Below are positions 1 through 5,824 of a DNA stretch of 5,824 bases, piece after piece; positions within the stretch are counted from its first letter, which is position 1; the number at the start of each line of letters is the position of its first letter. Origin of the DNA: Candidatus Fermentibacterota bacterium (GTDB taxonomy: Bacteria; Fermentibacterota; Fermentibacteria; Fermentibacterales; JCC-6); the NCBI GenBank assembly GCA_030607835.1, contig JAUWJE010000136.1:1-5824 (forward strand), written 5' to 3'. A program made the position numbers and the translations under genes. The notes beneath the pieces are model-generated. The model worked only from the letters and a program-made list of their open reading frames with translations, had not been told where the DNA came from and ran no database searches.

Positions 1-501
1 TATGGGAATTATCCGCTTCCCATCGGGTTCGGACAGACTGTATCTCAACCTTTTATTGTAGCTTTCATGCTTGAGATGCTGCGGTGTCCGCCCGGCAGCA
101 GAATACTGGAGATAGGGACCGGATCAGGATATCAGACCGCGATTCTTGCTAGTATGGGGATGGATATTGTAACACTGGAGTTAATACCTTCCCTTGCTGC
201 GCGAGCAAGAAAAACAGTTCTTGAATTGTATCCTGATTCAGGAATAAGGTTTATCGCTGCTGATGGATACGATGGCTGGCCACCTGCCGCGCCTTACGAT
301 GGAATCATTGTTTCTGCTTCTCCTCCAGAAGTTCCAGAAGAACTCGAGCAGCAGCTGAGTTCGTCAGGAGGCAGGCTGGTGCTGCCGGCCGGCTCCTGGT
401 CTCAGCGACTGCTTGTTATAACCAGATCTGATAGTGGTTTCACAATGGAGGAATCACTGCCTGTCAGATTCGTACCTCTTATCAGGTCGGAGCGTCGATA
501 G
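1..501 (+). CDS. pcm: Protein-L-isoaspartate O-methyltransferase, 5'-truncated by window edge
   Basis: This cytosolic enzyme uses S-adenosylmethionine to methylate L-isoaspartyl residues in damaged proteins, starting their repair to aspartate. The reading frame is open from base 1, so 166 residues are visible. The family is usually about 210 residues, so roughly the first 45 are missing; the ATG at 67 is internal, because conserved sequence lies before it. Visible marks are the substrate-side motif PLPIGFGQTVSQP (residues 5-17), the SAM-binding glycine loop ILEIGTGSGYQTAIL (35-49), the acidic end of the next strand (Glu60, in LELIPSLA), the DGYDGWP segment (88-94) and YDGIIVSASPPEVP (99-112), followed by GGRLVLPAG. 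The position after Glu60 and its neighbour is often Arg (ERI); here it is Leu. The stop is followed by an 11-nt gap to the next gene. Family assignment is very secure. Confidence 0.96.
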   Translation, partial: YGNYPLPIGFGQTVSQPFIVAFMLEMLRCPPGSRILEIGTGSGYQTAILASMGMDIVTLELIPSLAARARKTVLELYPDSGIRFIAADGYDGWPPAAPYDGIIVSASPPEVPEELEQQLSSSGGRLVLPAGSWSQRLLVITRSDSGFTMEESLPVRFVPLIRSERR

Positions 502-508
502 AAAGGGA
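502..508 (+). promoter_or_regulatory. Probable ribosome binding site for the 513 start
   Basis: The purine run AAAGGGA lies four bases before the ATG at 513, in the 11-nt gap after the pcm stop. It is a moderate Shine-Dalgarno match. It supports 513 as the start of the second gene. Confidence 0.5.
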
Positions 509-512
509 TTTA

Positions 513-1544
513 ATGTCAAGTGTGCCTGTTGAGAAGAAGACCGGAACTGTAGCATTGATCGGCAGTAAGGCCAGGAGAGTTGCGAATACTATAGGGGAAT
601 CGCTTCCTGTCCCCTTCAGGATGATTGAAAGTCTCAGGGAACTGCGTAATCAGAGTAGCATAACATTCATTATTTACTGTCCTGGAGACCATTCTGAATT
701 GAATGCTCTTTACTTCGGTTCTTCCGATTCAGCTGTTTTCAGAGGGGCTCACTCTGCAGTCATTGCTCCATTTGCTCTGACCGGATTTTCGATCAAGTCG
801 GGAATCGCACTTAGAGAAAACGATTTTGCCTTTGAATTGCTCTCCAGGATAAGTGGTTTGATATTCGCATCTTTTATGAGTTCAATATTTTCAACTCTCT
901 TAATCTGGGAGAGGAGCGGCGCTCTTCTTCCGTTTTTCATTCATAATATGAACAATATACTTGCCAGGATATTAGGAAATATTGAATTAGCGGAATTCCA
1001 CTCCGGTAATGTGACCAAAGCAAAGGAAAAACTTGCCGTTGCTATTGAGGGCACTGAAGATCTGAAAAATTTTCTTGAGAAACTATCCATTCATTCTTCC
1101 ATCAATGGAAATCACGATGACCTCTGGGCTCCCGGAGACGAGACGGGTGTGCTTGAAATGGGGCAAATGTCCAGTGGGACATCTGTTGAGTTCACATTCA
1201 CGAAAAGCGGTGAAATTCCTGATAGGCTTCCGATAAGGAGATGTACACTGAATTCACTTCTTGGAATTCTATCCGCTGCAGCTACGATCTCTGTGAATGG
1301 CTGTGGTGCGGTACATCTGGAATCATCACGAATGGGGGAAACCGTCAGTTTCATAATGAAATGGAACAGATCATCCAGGTTTAATCTCTCAGAGTGGAAT
1401 CTGCATTCGACGGCTGATCTTGTATCAACAGCTGCTGTACTGGCATCTCATTCCGGAATATTCTTCAGGCTTGATGAATGGAGCTCTAATCGGGGAGATG
1501 TCTCAATAATCGTACCCTTAAATAATGAGAATCATGGTCTCTGA
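513..1544 (+). CDS. Unrecognised protein with HisKA-like His-box and degenerate ATPase region (putative pseudo-histidine kinase or phosphotransferase)
   Basis: I do not recognise this 343-residue protein as a named family. Residues 11-112 alternate hydrophobic strands (TVALIG, ITFIIYC, HSAVIAPFA) with helices, as in a response-regulator receiver, but the phospho-acceptor Asp is not evident. Residues 113-132 are strongly hydrophobic. Residues 140-192 resemble a HisKA dimerisation domain: FFIHNMNNILARILGNIELA matches the usual H-E/D-x-N-N-x-L pattern, with His144 as candidate phosphosite and Asn148 at +4. The residue after the His is Asn145 rather than Glu/Asp. Residues 215-337 sit where the ATP-binding domain should be and end in a fitting strand pattern (GDVSIIVPL), yet the N-box asparagine and the DxGxG and GxGL boxes are absent. 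I infer it may relay or remove phosphate rather than autophosphorylate, like Spo0B or ChpT. It lies between pcm and rnr, which does not reveal its partner. Confidence 0.6.
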   Translation: MSSVPVEKKTGTVALIGSKARRVANTIGESLPVPFRMIESLRELRNQSSITFIIYCPGDHSELNALYFGSSDSAVFRGAHSAVIAPFALTGFSIKSGIALRENDFAFELLSRISGLIFASFMSSIFSTLLIWERSGALLPFFIHNMNNILARILGNIELAEFHSGNVTKAKEKLAVAIEGTEDLKNFLEKLSIHSSINGNHDDLWAPGDETGVLEMGQMSSGTSVEFTFTKSGEIPDRLPIRRCTLNSLLGILSAAATISVNGCGAVHLESSRMGETVSFIMKWNRSSRFNLSEWNLHSTADLVSTAAVLASHSGIFFRLDEWSSNRGDVSIIVPLNNENHGL

Positions 1545-3624
1545 CATGAATGCACATGATTCAACAGATTTCAACGCAGTCCCAAATTCATCAACTTCAG
1601 ATTCGATACTCGAACTGTTTCAACAGGAGCCCACCTTACGGCTATCATTCGGACAGATAGCTTCCAGACTTGATGGGAAGCATCCGGATCTGTCGGGAGC
1701 AGTGGAATCCCTTGTTGAAAACGGATTACTCTGGCGTGCGGGTGGAAAAAAATATGCGCTGCCGGAGGAACTCGGTCTCGTACTTGGAATTATCAGAATA
1801 CGTCCGAGCGGGAAAGGATTTCTTTCAACCGGAGAAGAAAGGATTGAGATTGATTCCAGAAATACTGCCAGTGCGTTGAATGGCGATACCGTCATGGTGC
1901 GCAGATTTGAACCTCGCACTTATGGAGATGTGTGCAGTGGGAAAGTTGAATCCGTTCTTGAGCGTTCCAGAAAAGGTCTGAGTGGTGTTGTCAGGAAAGC
2001 CGGCAGAGGTTGGATTATTGATCCGGTTGATCCATCACTTCCAAGAAGAATACCTTTGAAAACAGGATCCGGGTCTGATATATCCGAGGGGAGGATAGTA
2101 TTCGCTCTTCTGGATTATTCCGGCAGGAAACTCAGAGCGTTTGCAGCAGCTGATATAGGGAGTTCTAATTCTCCATCAGCACTGATCGATTCCGTTGTGC
2201 TTGATCATGCCTTATTCGAGGAATTCTCAGACAAAGCACTTGATGAGGCTGCGAGACTGGCTTCCGAGCCATGGTCACTTGAGGGAAGGCAGGATTTCCG
2301 GGACCTGTTTACGATTACGATTGATCCTGTAGATGCCCGTGATTTCGATGACGCTATTTCCATCCGGAATGTGGATGGTTTTCGTGAGCTTCACGTTCAT
2401 ATCGCTGATGTTGCGCTGTACGTTGCTCCGAACAGCGCACTCGATTCTGAGGCCAGGTCAAGGGGAACCAGTGTATATCTCCCGGAACGGGTAATCCCCA
2501 TGCTGCCGGAAGTGCTCTCAAACGGTGCATGCAGTCTCAGACCTCTCGAGGATAGACCGACGAGAACGGTTATCATGAAGTTTGATAAAGCAGGTGAGCG
2601 AGTGGACTTCAGCATTGTACCGTCTGTTATAAGATCAGACAGGCGAATGACATATGAAGAAGCGCATGAATACATGATGAGTACCGGGTCCGATCCTGAA
2701 CTGAAAGAGCTTTTCGGGATTCTGGGCGAGCTTTCAGATGATCTTGACAGGGTGAGAGATGCAAGAGGAGCGCTGGATCTCGGAAGCAGCGAGTACAGAG
2801 TCGAATTCGGAAGTGACGGATGGCCTTCAGGTTTCAGGCATATTGTAACTGATGCAGCTCACAGGCTGATTGAAAATTTCATGATTGAAGCGAACAGAGC
2901 GGTGGCTGATCATTGCATGTGGTCGAGTCTATCCGTACTGTTCAGAGTACATGATGAACCTGTTGATAAGTCCGAAGAGCGCCTTGTGGAGCAGCTTTAC
3001 TCGATGGGAGTAAAACTTCCTGGCGGGAAAATTCACAACACTGCAGTTCTTCGACAGATTCTTGATGGTTTTAAGGATTCACCTCTTCGAGATCTTGTGG
3101 TTGAGTATATACTTCGATCTCTTCAGAAGGCTGTTTATTCACCGTCGAACACAGGACATTTCGGGCTTGCACTGAGAAGCTATATGCACTTCACAAGCCC
3201 TATAAGACGTTACCCTGATCTTCTTGTTCATCAGATCCTTGCAATGCAGGAGGGTGGAATTATCCCTGCTGTCGACGGAGATATAGCTGAACTTGCCTCA
3301 GGAGCAAGCAATTGTGAGCTGAACGCTGAAAGAGCTGAACGCGAAGCTGATGAACTTATGGCACTTCTTTACCTTTCCCGGAGAACTGGTGAGGTGTATG
3401 ATGGCATTGTTACCGGCGTAAAGCGGTTCGGTATATTCGTCAGACTTTCGGGTGTTCCCGTAGAGGGCCTTGCCCCGGCGAGTGAGATCAAGAAGGCTGG
3501 TTTTCCATTCTTCCATTCAAGTGGTCTTTATAGGGAAGGTTCGAATGTGAAAGTGGAAGTTGTATCTGTTGAACCACTTGAACGGAAACTGACACTCAGA
3601 CCTGTGAAAAGCGGAGAGAAATGA
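1525..3624 (+). CDS. rnr: Ribonuclease R (RNase II/RNB family 3'-5' exoribonuclease)
   Basis: RNase R degrades RNA processively from the 3' end, including structured RNA, and acts in mRNA decay and rRNA/tRNA quality control. The 699 residues show the full domain order: winged helix (about 25-80), cold-shock domains (about 83-128 and 150-212), RNB catalytic domain (about 255-575) and S1 domain (about 621-693). The metal-binding motif is IDPVDARDFDDAI (266-278), with Asp267, 273, 275 and 276. Tyr318 in VYLPERVIPMLP probably stacks on the RNA 3' end, and HFTSPIRRYPDLLVH (555-569) carries the conserved Arg561. The protein ends just after S1, without the long basic tail of the 813-residue E. coli enzyme. 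The start is uncertain: ATG 1525 overlaps the upstream gene by 20 nt, while in-frame ATGs at 1534 and 1546 also precede all domains, and none has a strong Shine-Dalgarno. The end overlaps nadE by ATGA. Confidence 0.97.
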   Translation: MRIMVSDMNAHDSTDFNAVPNSSTSDSILELFQQEPTLRLSFGQIASRLDGKHPDLSGAVESLVENGLLWRAGGKKYALPEELGLVLGIIRIRPSGKGFLSTGEERIEIDSRNTASALNGDTVMVRRFEPRTYGDVCSGKVESVLERSRKGLSGVVRKAGRGWIIDPVDPSLPRRIPLKTGSGSDISEGRIVFALLDYSGRKLRAFAAADIGSSNSPSALIDSVVLDHALFEEFSDKALDEAARLASEPWSLEGRQDFRDLFTITIDPVDARDFDDAISIRNVDGFRELHVHIADVALYVAPNSALDSEARSRGTSVYLPERVIPMLPEVLSNGACSLRPLEDRPTRTVIMKFDKAGERVDFSIVPSVIRSDRRMTYEEAHEYMMSTGSDPELKELFGILGELSDDLDRVRDARGALDLGSSEYRVEFGSDGWPSGFRHIVTDAAHRLIENFMIEANRAVADHCMWSSLSVLFRVHDEPVDKSEERLVEQLYSMGVKLPGGKIHNTAVLRQILDGFKDSPLRDLVVEYILRSLQKAVYSPSNTGHFGLALRSYMHFTSPIRRYPDLLVHQILAMQEGGIIPAVDGDIAELASGASNCELNAERAEREADELMALLYLSRRTGEVYDGIVTGVKRFGIFVRLSGVPVEGLAPASEIKKAGFPFFHSSGLYREGSNVKVEVVSVEPLERKLTLRPVKSGEK
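3613..3618 (+). promoter_or_regulatory. Ribosome binding site for nadE inside the rnr 3' end
   Basis: GGAGAG sits two bases before the ATG at 3621, with its GGAG core four bases before. It lies within the last codons of rnr and fixes the nadE start at the ATGA overlap, an arrangement typical of translational coupling. Confidence 0.6.
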
Positions 3625-4370
3625 AAACAAATATTAATTTCACTGAACTGTCCGAAGCGATCCGGAAATGGATTTACTGTACTGTTTTCAGCGCCTCAAA
3701 AGGCGGAGTGGTAGTAGGTCTCAGTGGAGGAATTGATTCCGCGGTAGCGACTTCTCTTGCTTCCAGAGCGCTTGGAGCGGAGAACGTACTGGGGTTGATC
3801 ATGCCCTGTCGAAGTGCACAGGAAGACACAGATGACGGTATTCGAATGGCGGATCATCTCAAGGTGCAATACCGGGTATTGGATCTGTCTCCTGTCCTGG
3901 AATCCTTTCTTAAGGCTGGAGGACTCAAAGGAACTTCGGTTATGAATATCGCTAACATTAAATCCCGATTGAGAATGGCAATGCTCTACGCTAATTCAGC
4001 CGAACGACTCGTCCTTGGAACGAGTAACTACTCTGAGATACAGGTTGGTTACTGGACTAAATGGGGAGACGGCGCAGCCGATCTTCTGCCTCTGGGCAGA
4101 TTATACAAAGAGGAGATATATGAACTCGCTGAATCGCTGGAGCTTCCCGGATGGATAATCAGCCGGGTTCCGTCTGCTGGGTTATGGCCGGGCCAGAGCG
4201 ATGAAGATGAAATGGGAGTATCTTTCTCAGATATTCATGCATACCTTGAAGGGAAAGGTGTGTCTGATCCAGCAGCAGAAAGGATTGAACTCCTGGCTGG
4301 TTTAAGTGAGCACAAGAGGAATCCGATATCATACTTTGAAGCAAGAAAATGGATGGAGAGTAATGGCTGA
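3621..4370 (+). CDS. nadE: NH3-dependent NAD+ synthetase
   Basis: NadE catalyses the last step of NAD+ synthesis in the cytosol: ATP adenylylates deamido-NAD+, then ammonia displaces AMP. The 249 residues match the short ammonia-dependent form; there is no nitrilase-type glutaminase domain, so ammonia must come free or from a separate partner. Visible motifs are the pyrophosphatase loop GLSGGIDSAVA (33-43), MPCRSAQEDTDDG (61-73), NIKSRLRMAMLYANSAE (112-128), GTSNYSEIQVGYWTKWGDG (133-151), LLPLGRLYKEE (155-165), the PSAGLWPGQSDEDEMG stretch (184-199) and a C-terminal HKR (231-233). Small departures are Tyr137 where Lys or Arg is usual in GTxNK/R and Arg160 where Asp is common before LYK; neither suggests loss of activity. 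It overlaps rnr by 4 nt and purH by 8 nt. Confidence 0.96.
   Translation: MKTNINFTELSEAIRKWIYCTVFSASKGGVVVGLSGGIDSAVATSLASRALGAENVLGLIMPCRSAQEDTDDGIRMADHLKVQYRVLDLSPVLESFLKAGGLKGTSVMNIANIKSRLRMAMLYANSAERLVLGTSNYSEIQVGYWTKWGDGAADLLPLGRLYKEEIYELAESLELPGWIISRVPSAGLWPGQSDEDEMGVSFSDIHAYLEGKGVSDPAAERIELLAGLSEHKRNPISYFEARKWMESNG
4355..4360 (+). promoter_or_regulatory. Ribosome binding site for purH inside the nadE 3' end
   Basis: GGAGAG lies two bases before the ATG at 4363 (GGAG core four bases before) and within the last nadE codons. It repeats the arrangement at the rnr-nadE junction and supports 4363 as the purH start, with an 8-nt overlap. Confidence 0.6.
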
Positions 4371-5824
4371 TAGAAAAAAAACCGCGCTGATAAGTGTCTG
4401 GAACAAGAATGGTCTTGAGAAATTTGCATCCGGACTCTCTCTGCTTGGCTGGAGAATTTATGCCTCCGGAGGGACCGCGGACACGCTCAGGAGATCAGGA
4501 ATAGAGGTCACGCCCACAGAGGAAATAACAGGAATTGATTCGCTTCTGGGCGGCAGAGTAAAAACTCTTCATCCGGAACTTCATGCTTCGATACTTGCAG
4601 CCGGAGATGACCGCCTCCTGAGGGAAAAGGAGGGAAAGCCTCTGTTCGATCTTGTCGCTGTTGATTTATACCCTTTCAGTATGACCGATGGAATGGAACC
4701 TGACGATCCTGAACTTGTTGAACTCATTGATATCGGTGGCCCTACGATGATTCGAGCTGCTGCCAAAAACTGGCGTCATGTCATCTCGGCGCTGGGTCCA
4801 GATGTTTTTCAGGAAGTTCTTGAAGCCGTATCAAACGGTCAGGATGATGAGAATTTCAGAAGAGCCATGGCTGCCCGGACTTTTGACATCACATCCCGCT
4901 ACGATTTTGAAATAGCTCTAAGTCTTGATCGGGGCTTTGTGCCAGCTCTCCGATACGGTGAGAACCCGCATCAGTCTGCTTCAGTGCATTTCGTGTGGCC
5001 ACTTGAGGGATTCGGCAGGGCGGAGATACTTGGTGGCAAAGCTCTGAGTTATAACAATTATCTCGATGCGACAGCTGCATGGGATCTGGCCTGCTGCATG
5101 CCGGAAAATACGAATTCCGCGGTATTGATGAAGCATGGGAATCCCTGCGGCGCCGGAACTGGAGATACTCCTGCCGAAGCCTTCATTCATGCATTCAGGG
5201 CTGATACTGTCTCACCTTACGGTGGGATACTTGCGCTTAACAGGAATGTCGACATGGATCTGGTCGCGAAACTTAAAGGTCTCTTTCTGGAAATAGTTCT
5301 TGCGCCATCATTCGATGACGATGCGCTTGAGAGACTTCAGAAAAGAAAAAAACTTCGAATACTGAGAATGCCTGAGGGACTTGATGAGGGTGAACAGATC
5401 AGAAGTATCTGGGGCGGTCTGCTCATTCAGGATGCAGATCCTGTCAGAGGTCTGGAGAAAGTTGATATTGTTTCAGAAAGAAAACCATCAGAAGCGGAAT
5501 TTCAAGCAATGGATGTACTTTGGAGAGTCTGCAGATCCGTTAAAAGTAATGCGATAGTCATTGGTGACAGCGTGGGAACTCTTGGTGTTGGCGCCGGACA
5601 GATGAGCAGGATCGAGAGCCTGGACCTTGCCATTCGAAGAGCCGAACGTGAGGGGCATTCTTTGAATGGAGCAGTGCTGGCTTCGGATGGATTTTTCCCT
5701 TTCAGAGATGGTATTGATCGTGCTGGAGAAGCTGGAATAAGCGCAATAGTGCAGCCAGGGGGTTCAATCCGTGATCAGGAAGTTATTGATTCGGTGAACG
5801 AGCACGGTATGACCATGGTGTTCA
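4363..5824 (+). CDS. purH: Bifunctional AICAR transformylase / IMP cyclohydrolase, 3'-truncated by window edge
   Basis: PurH carries out the last two steps of de novo IMP synthesis: transfer of a formyl group from 10-formyl-tetrahydrofolate to AICAR, then ring closure to IMP. 487 codons are visible. The frame is still open at EHGMTMVF, a position usually close to the C-terminus, so about ten residues are probably missing. The cyclohydrolase domain (about 1-180) shows ASGGTADTL (34-42), GGRVKTLHPELH (63-74), DLYPF (101-105) and IDIGGPTMIRAAAKN (122-136). The transformylase domain (about 195 on) shows LRYGENPHQ (196-204), GKALSYNNYLDA (225-236), the catalytic-type KHGNPCG (257-263), SPYGGILALNR (284-294), VKSNAIV (393-399), GVGAGQMSRIES (408-419) and LASDGFFPFRDGID (439-452). 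The linker between the domains looks short, and the first loop reads SVWNKNGL where SVxDKTGL is usual. Confidence 0.96.
   Translation, partial: MADRKKTALISVWNKNGLEKFASGLSLLGWRIYASGGTADTLRRSGIEVTPTEEITGIDSLLGGRVKTLHPELHASILAAGDDRLLREKEGKPLFDLVAVDLYPFSMTDGMEPDDPELVELIDIGGPTMIRAAAKNWRHVISALGPDVFQEVLEAVSNGQDDENFRRAMAARTFDITSRYDFEIALSLDRGFVPALRYGENPHQSASVHFVWPLEGFGRAEILGGKALSYNNYLDATAAWDLACCMPENTNSAVLMKHGNPCGAGTGDTPAEAFIHAFRADTVSPYGGILALNRNVDMDLVAKLKGLFLEIVLAPSFDDDALERLQKRKKLRILRMPEGLDEGEQIRSIWGGLLIQDADPVRGLEKVDIVSERKPSEAEFQAMDVLWRVCRSVKSNAIVIGDSVGTLGVGAGQMSRIESLDLAIRRAEREGHSLNGAVLASDGFFPFRDGIDRAGEAGISAIVQPGGSIRDQEVIDSVNEHGMTMVF

Noticed and set aside
67..501. ATG at 67 as the true start of the methyltransferase
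   Set aside because: The frame is open upstream to base 1 and encodes the conserved PLPIGFGQTVSQP motif, so 67 is an internal Met and the gene starts before the window.
502..512. A promoter or terminator between pcm and the second gene
   Set aside because: The gap is only 11 nt and is taken up by a ribosome binding site; there is no hairpin or T-run.
749..1354. Minus-strand ORFs of 63 and 80 codons (749-940 and 1112-1354)
   Set aside because: They lie wholly opposite the second gene, have no recognisable motifs or ribosome binding sites, and fit chance open frames.
513..1544. Calling the second gene a functional sensor histidine kinase
   Set aside because: The His-box is present, but the acidic +1 residue and the N, G1 and G2 ATP-binding boxes cannot be found, so kinase activity is not supported.
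1620..1919. Opposite-strand and +2-frame ORFs within rnr (1620-1919 minus, 1670-1879 plus, 2397-2675 minus, 3298-3516 minus)
   Set aside because: All lie within the well-conserved rnr frame, and their translations are low-complexity Ser/Arg/Pro-rich shadows.
3621..4370. nadE as a truncated glutamine-dependent NAD+ synthetase
   Set aside because: The protein starts at its own ribosome binding site at the usual N-terminus of the short ammonia-dependent form, and rnr lies directly upstream with no nitrilase remnant.
4159..5190. Minus-strand ORFs opposite nadE and purH (4159-4344, 4235-4429, 4581-4766, 4889-5080, 4981-5190)
   Set aside because: They overlap each other and strongly conserved sense genes, and show no protein family features.

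Overview
The window holds five genes on the + strand with almost no space between them: the end of an L-isoaspartate methyltransferase gene (pcm), an unrecognised gene resembling a histidine kinase without a catalytic domain, rnr (RNase R), nadE (ammonia-dependent NAD+ synthase) and purH (last two steps of IMP synthesis). The window edges cut both outer genes. Gaps and overlaps at the junctions are 11 nt gap, 20 nt overlap (or 1 nt gap with a later rnr start), 4 nt overlap and 8 nt overlap. I saw no promoter, terminator, RNA gene, mobile element, CRISPR array or repeat, and no non-coding stretch longer than 11 nt.

Layout: 1-501 pcm (5' end missing); 513-1544 two-component-like protein of unknown role; 1525-3624 rnr; 3621-4370 nadE; 4363-5824 purH (probably lacking only about ten C-terminal residues). 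The tight packing suggests one transcript with translational coupling at several junctions.

Organism: clearly bacterial. GC looks intermediate (near half, by eye) and AGA/AGG arginine codons are common. RNase R, short NadE and PurH are widespread and do not fix the phylum. Dense packing of unrelated housekeeping genes, with no gene order I recognise from model organisms, would suit an uncultivated or poorly studied lineage, but this is only an impression.

Functionally, four genes are housekeeping: protein repair (Pcm), 3'-5' degradation of structured RNA (RNase R), NAD+ synthesis (NadE) and purine synthesis (PurH). RNase R releases nucleotides while NadE and PurH make or use them, so there is a loose nucleotide theme. 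The one real unknown is the second gene. It keeps the phospho-accepting His-box of a HisKA domain (His144, with Asn at +3 and +4) but lacks the acidic residue after the His and all recognisable ATP-binding boxes. It looks like a phosphotransfer or phosphatase-type pseudokinase, comparable in concept to Spo0B or ChpT, and is the best candidate for something undescribed here.
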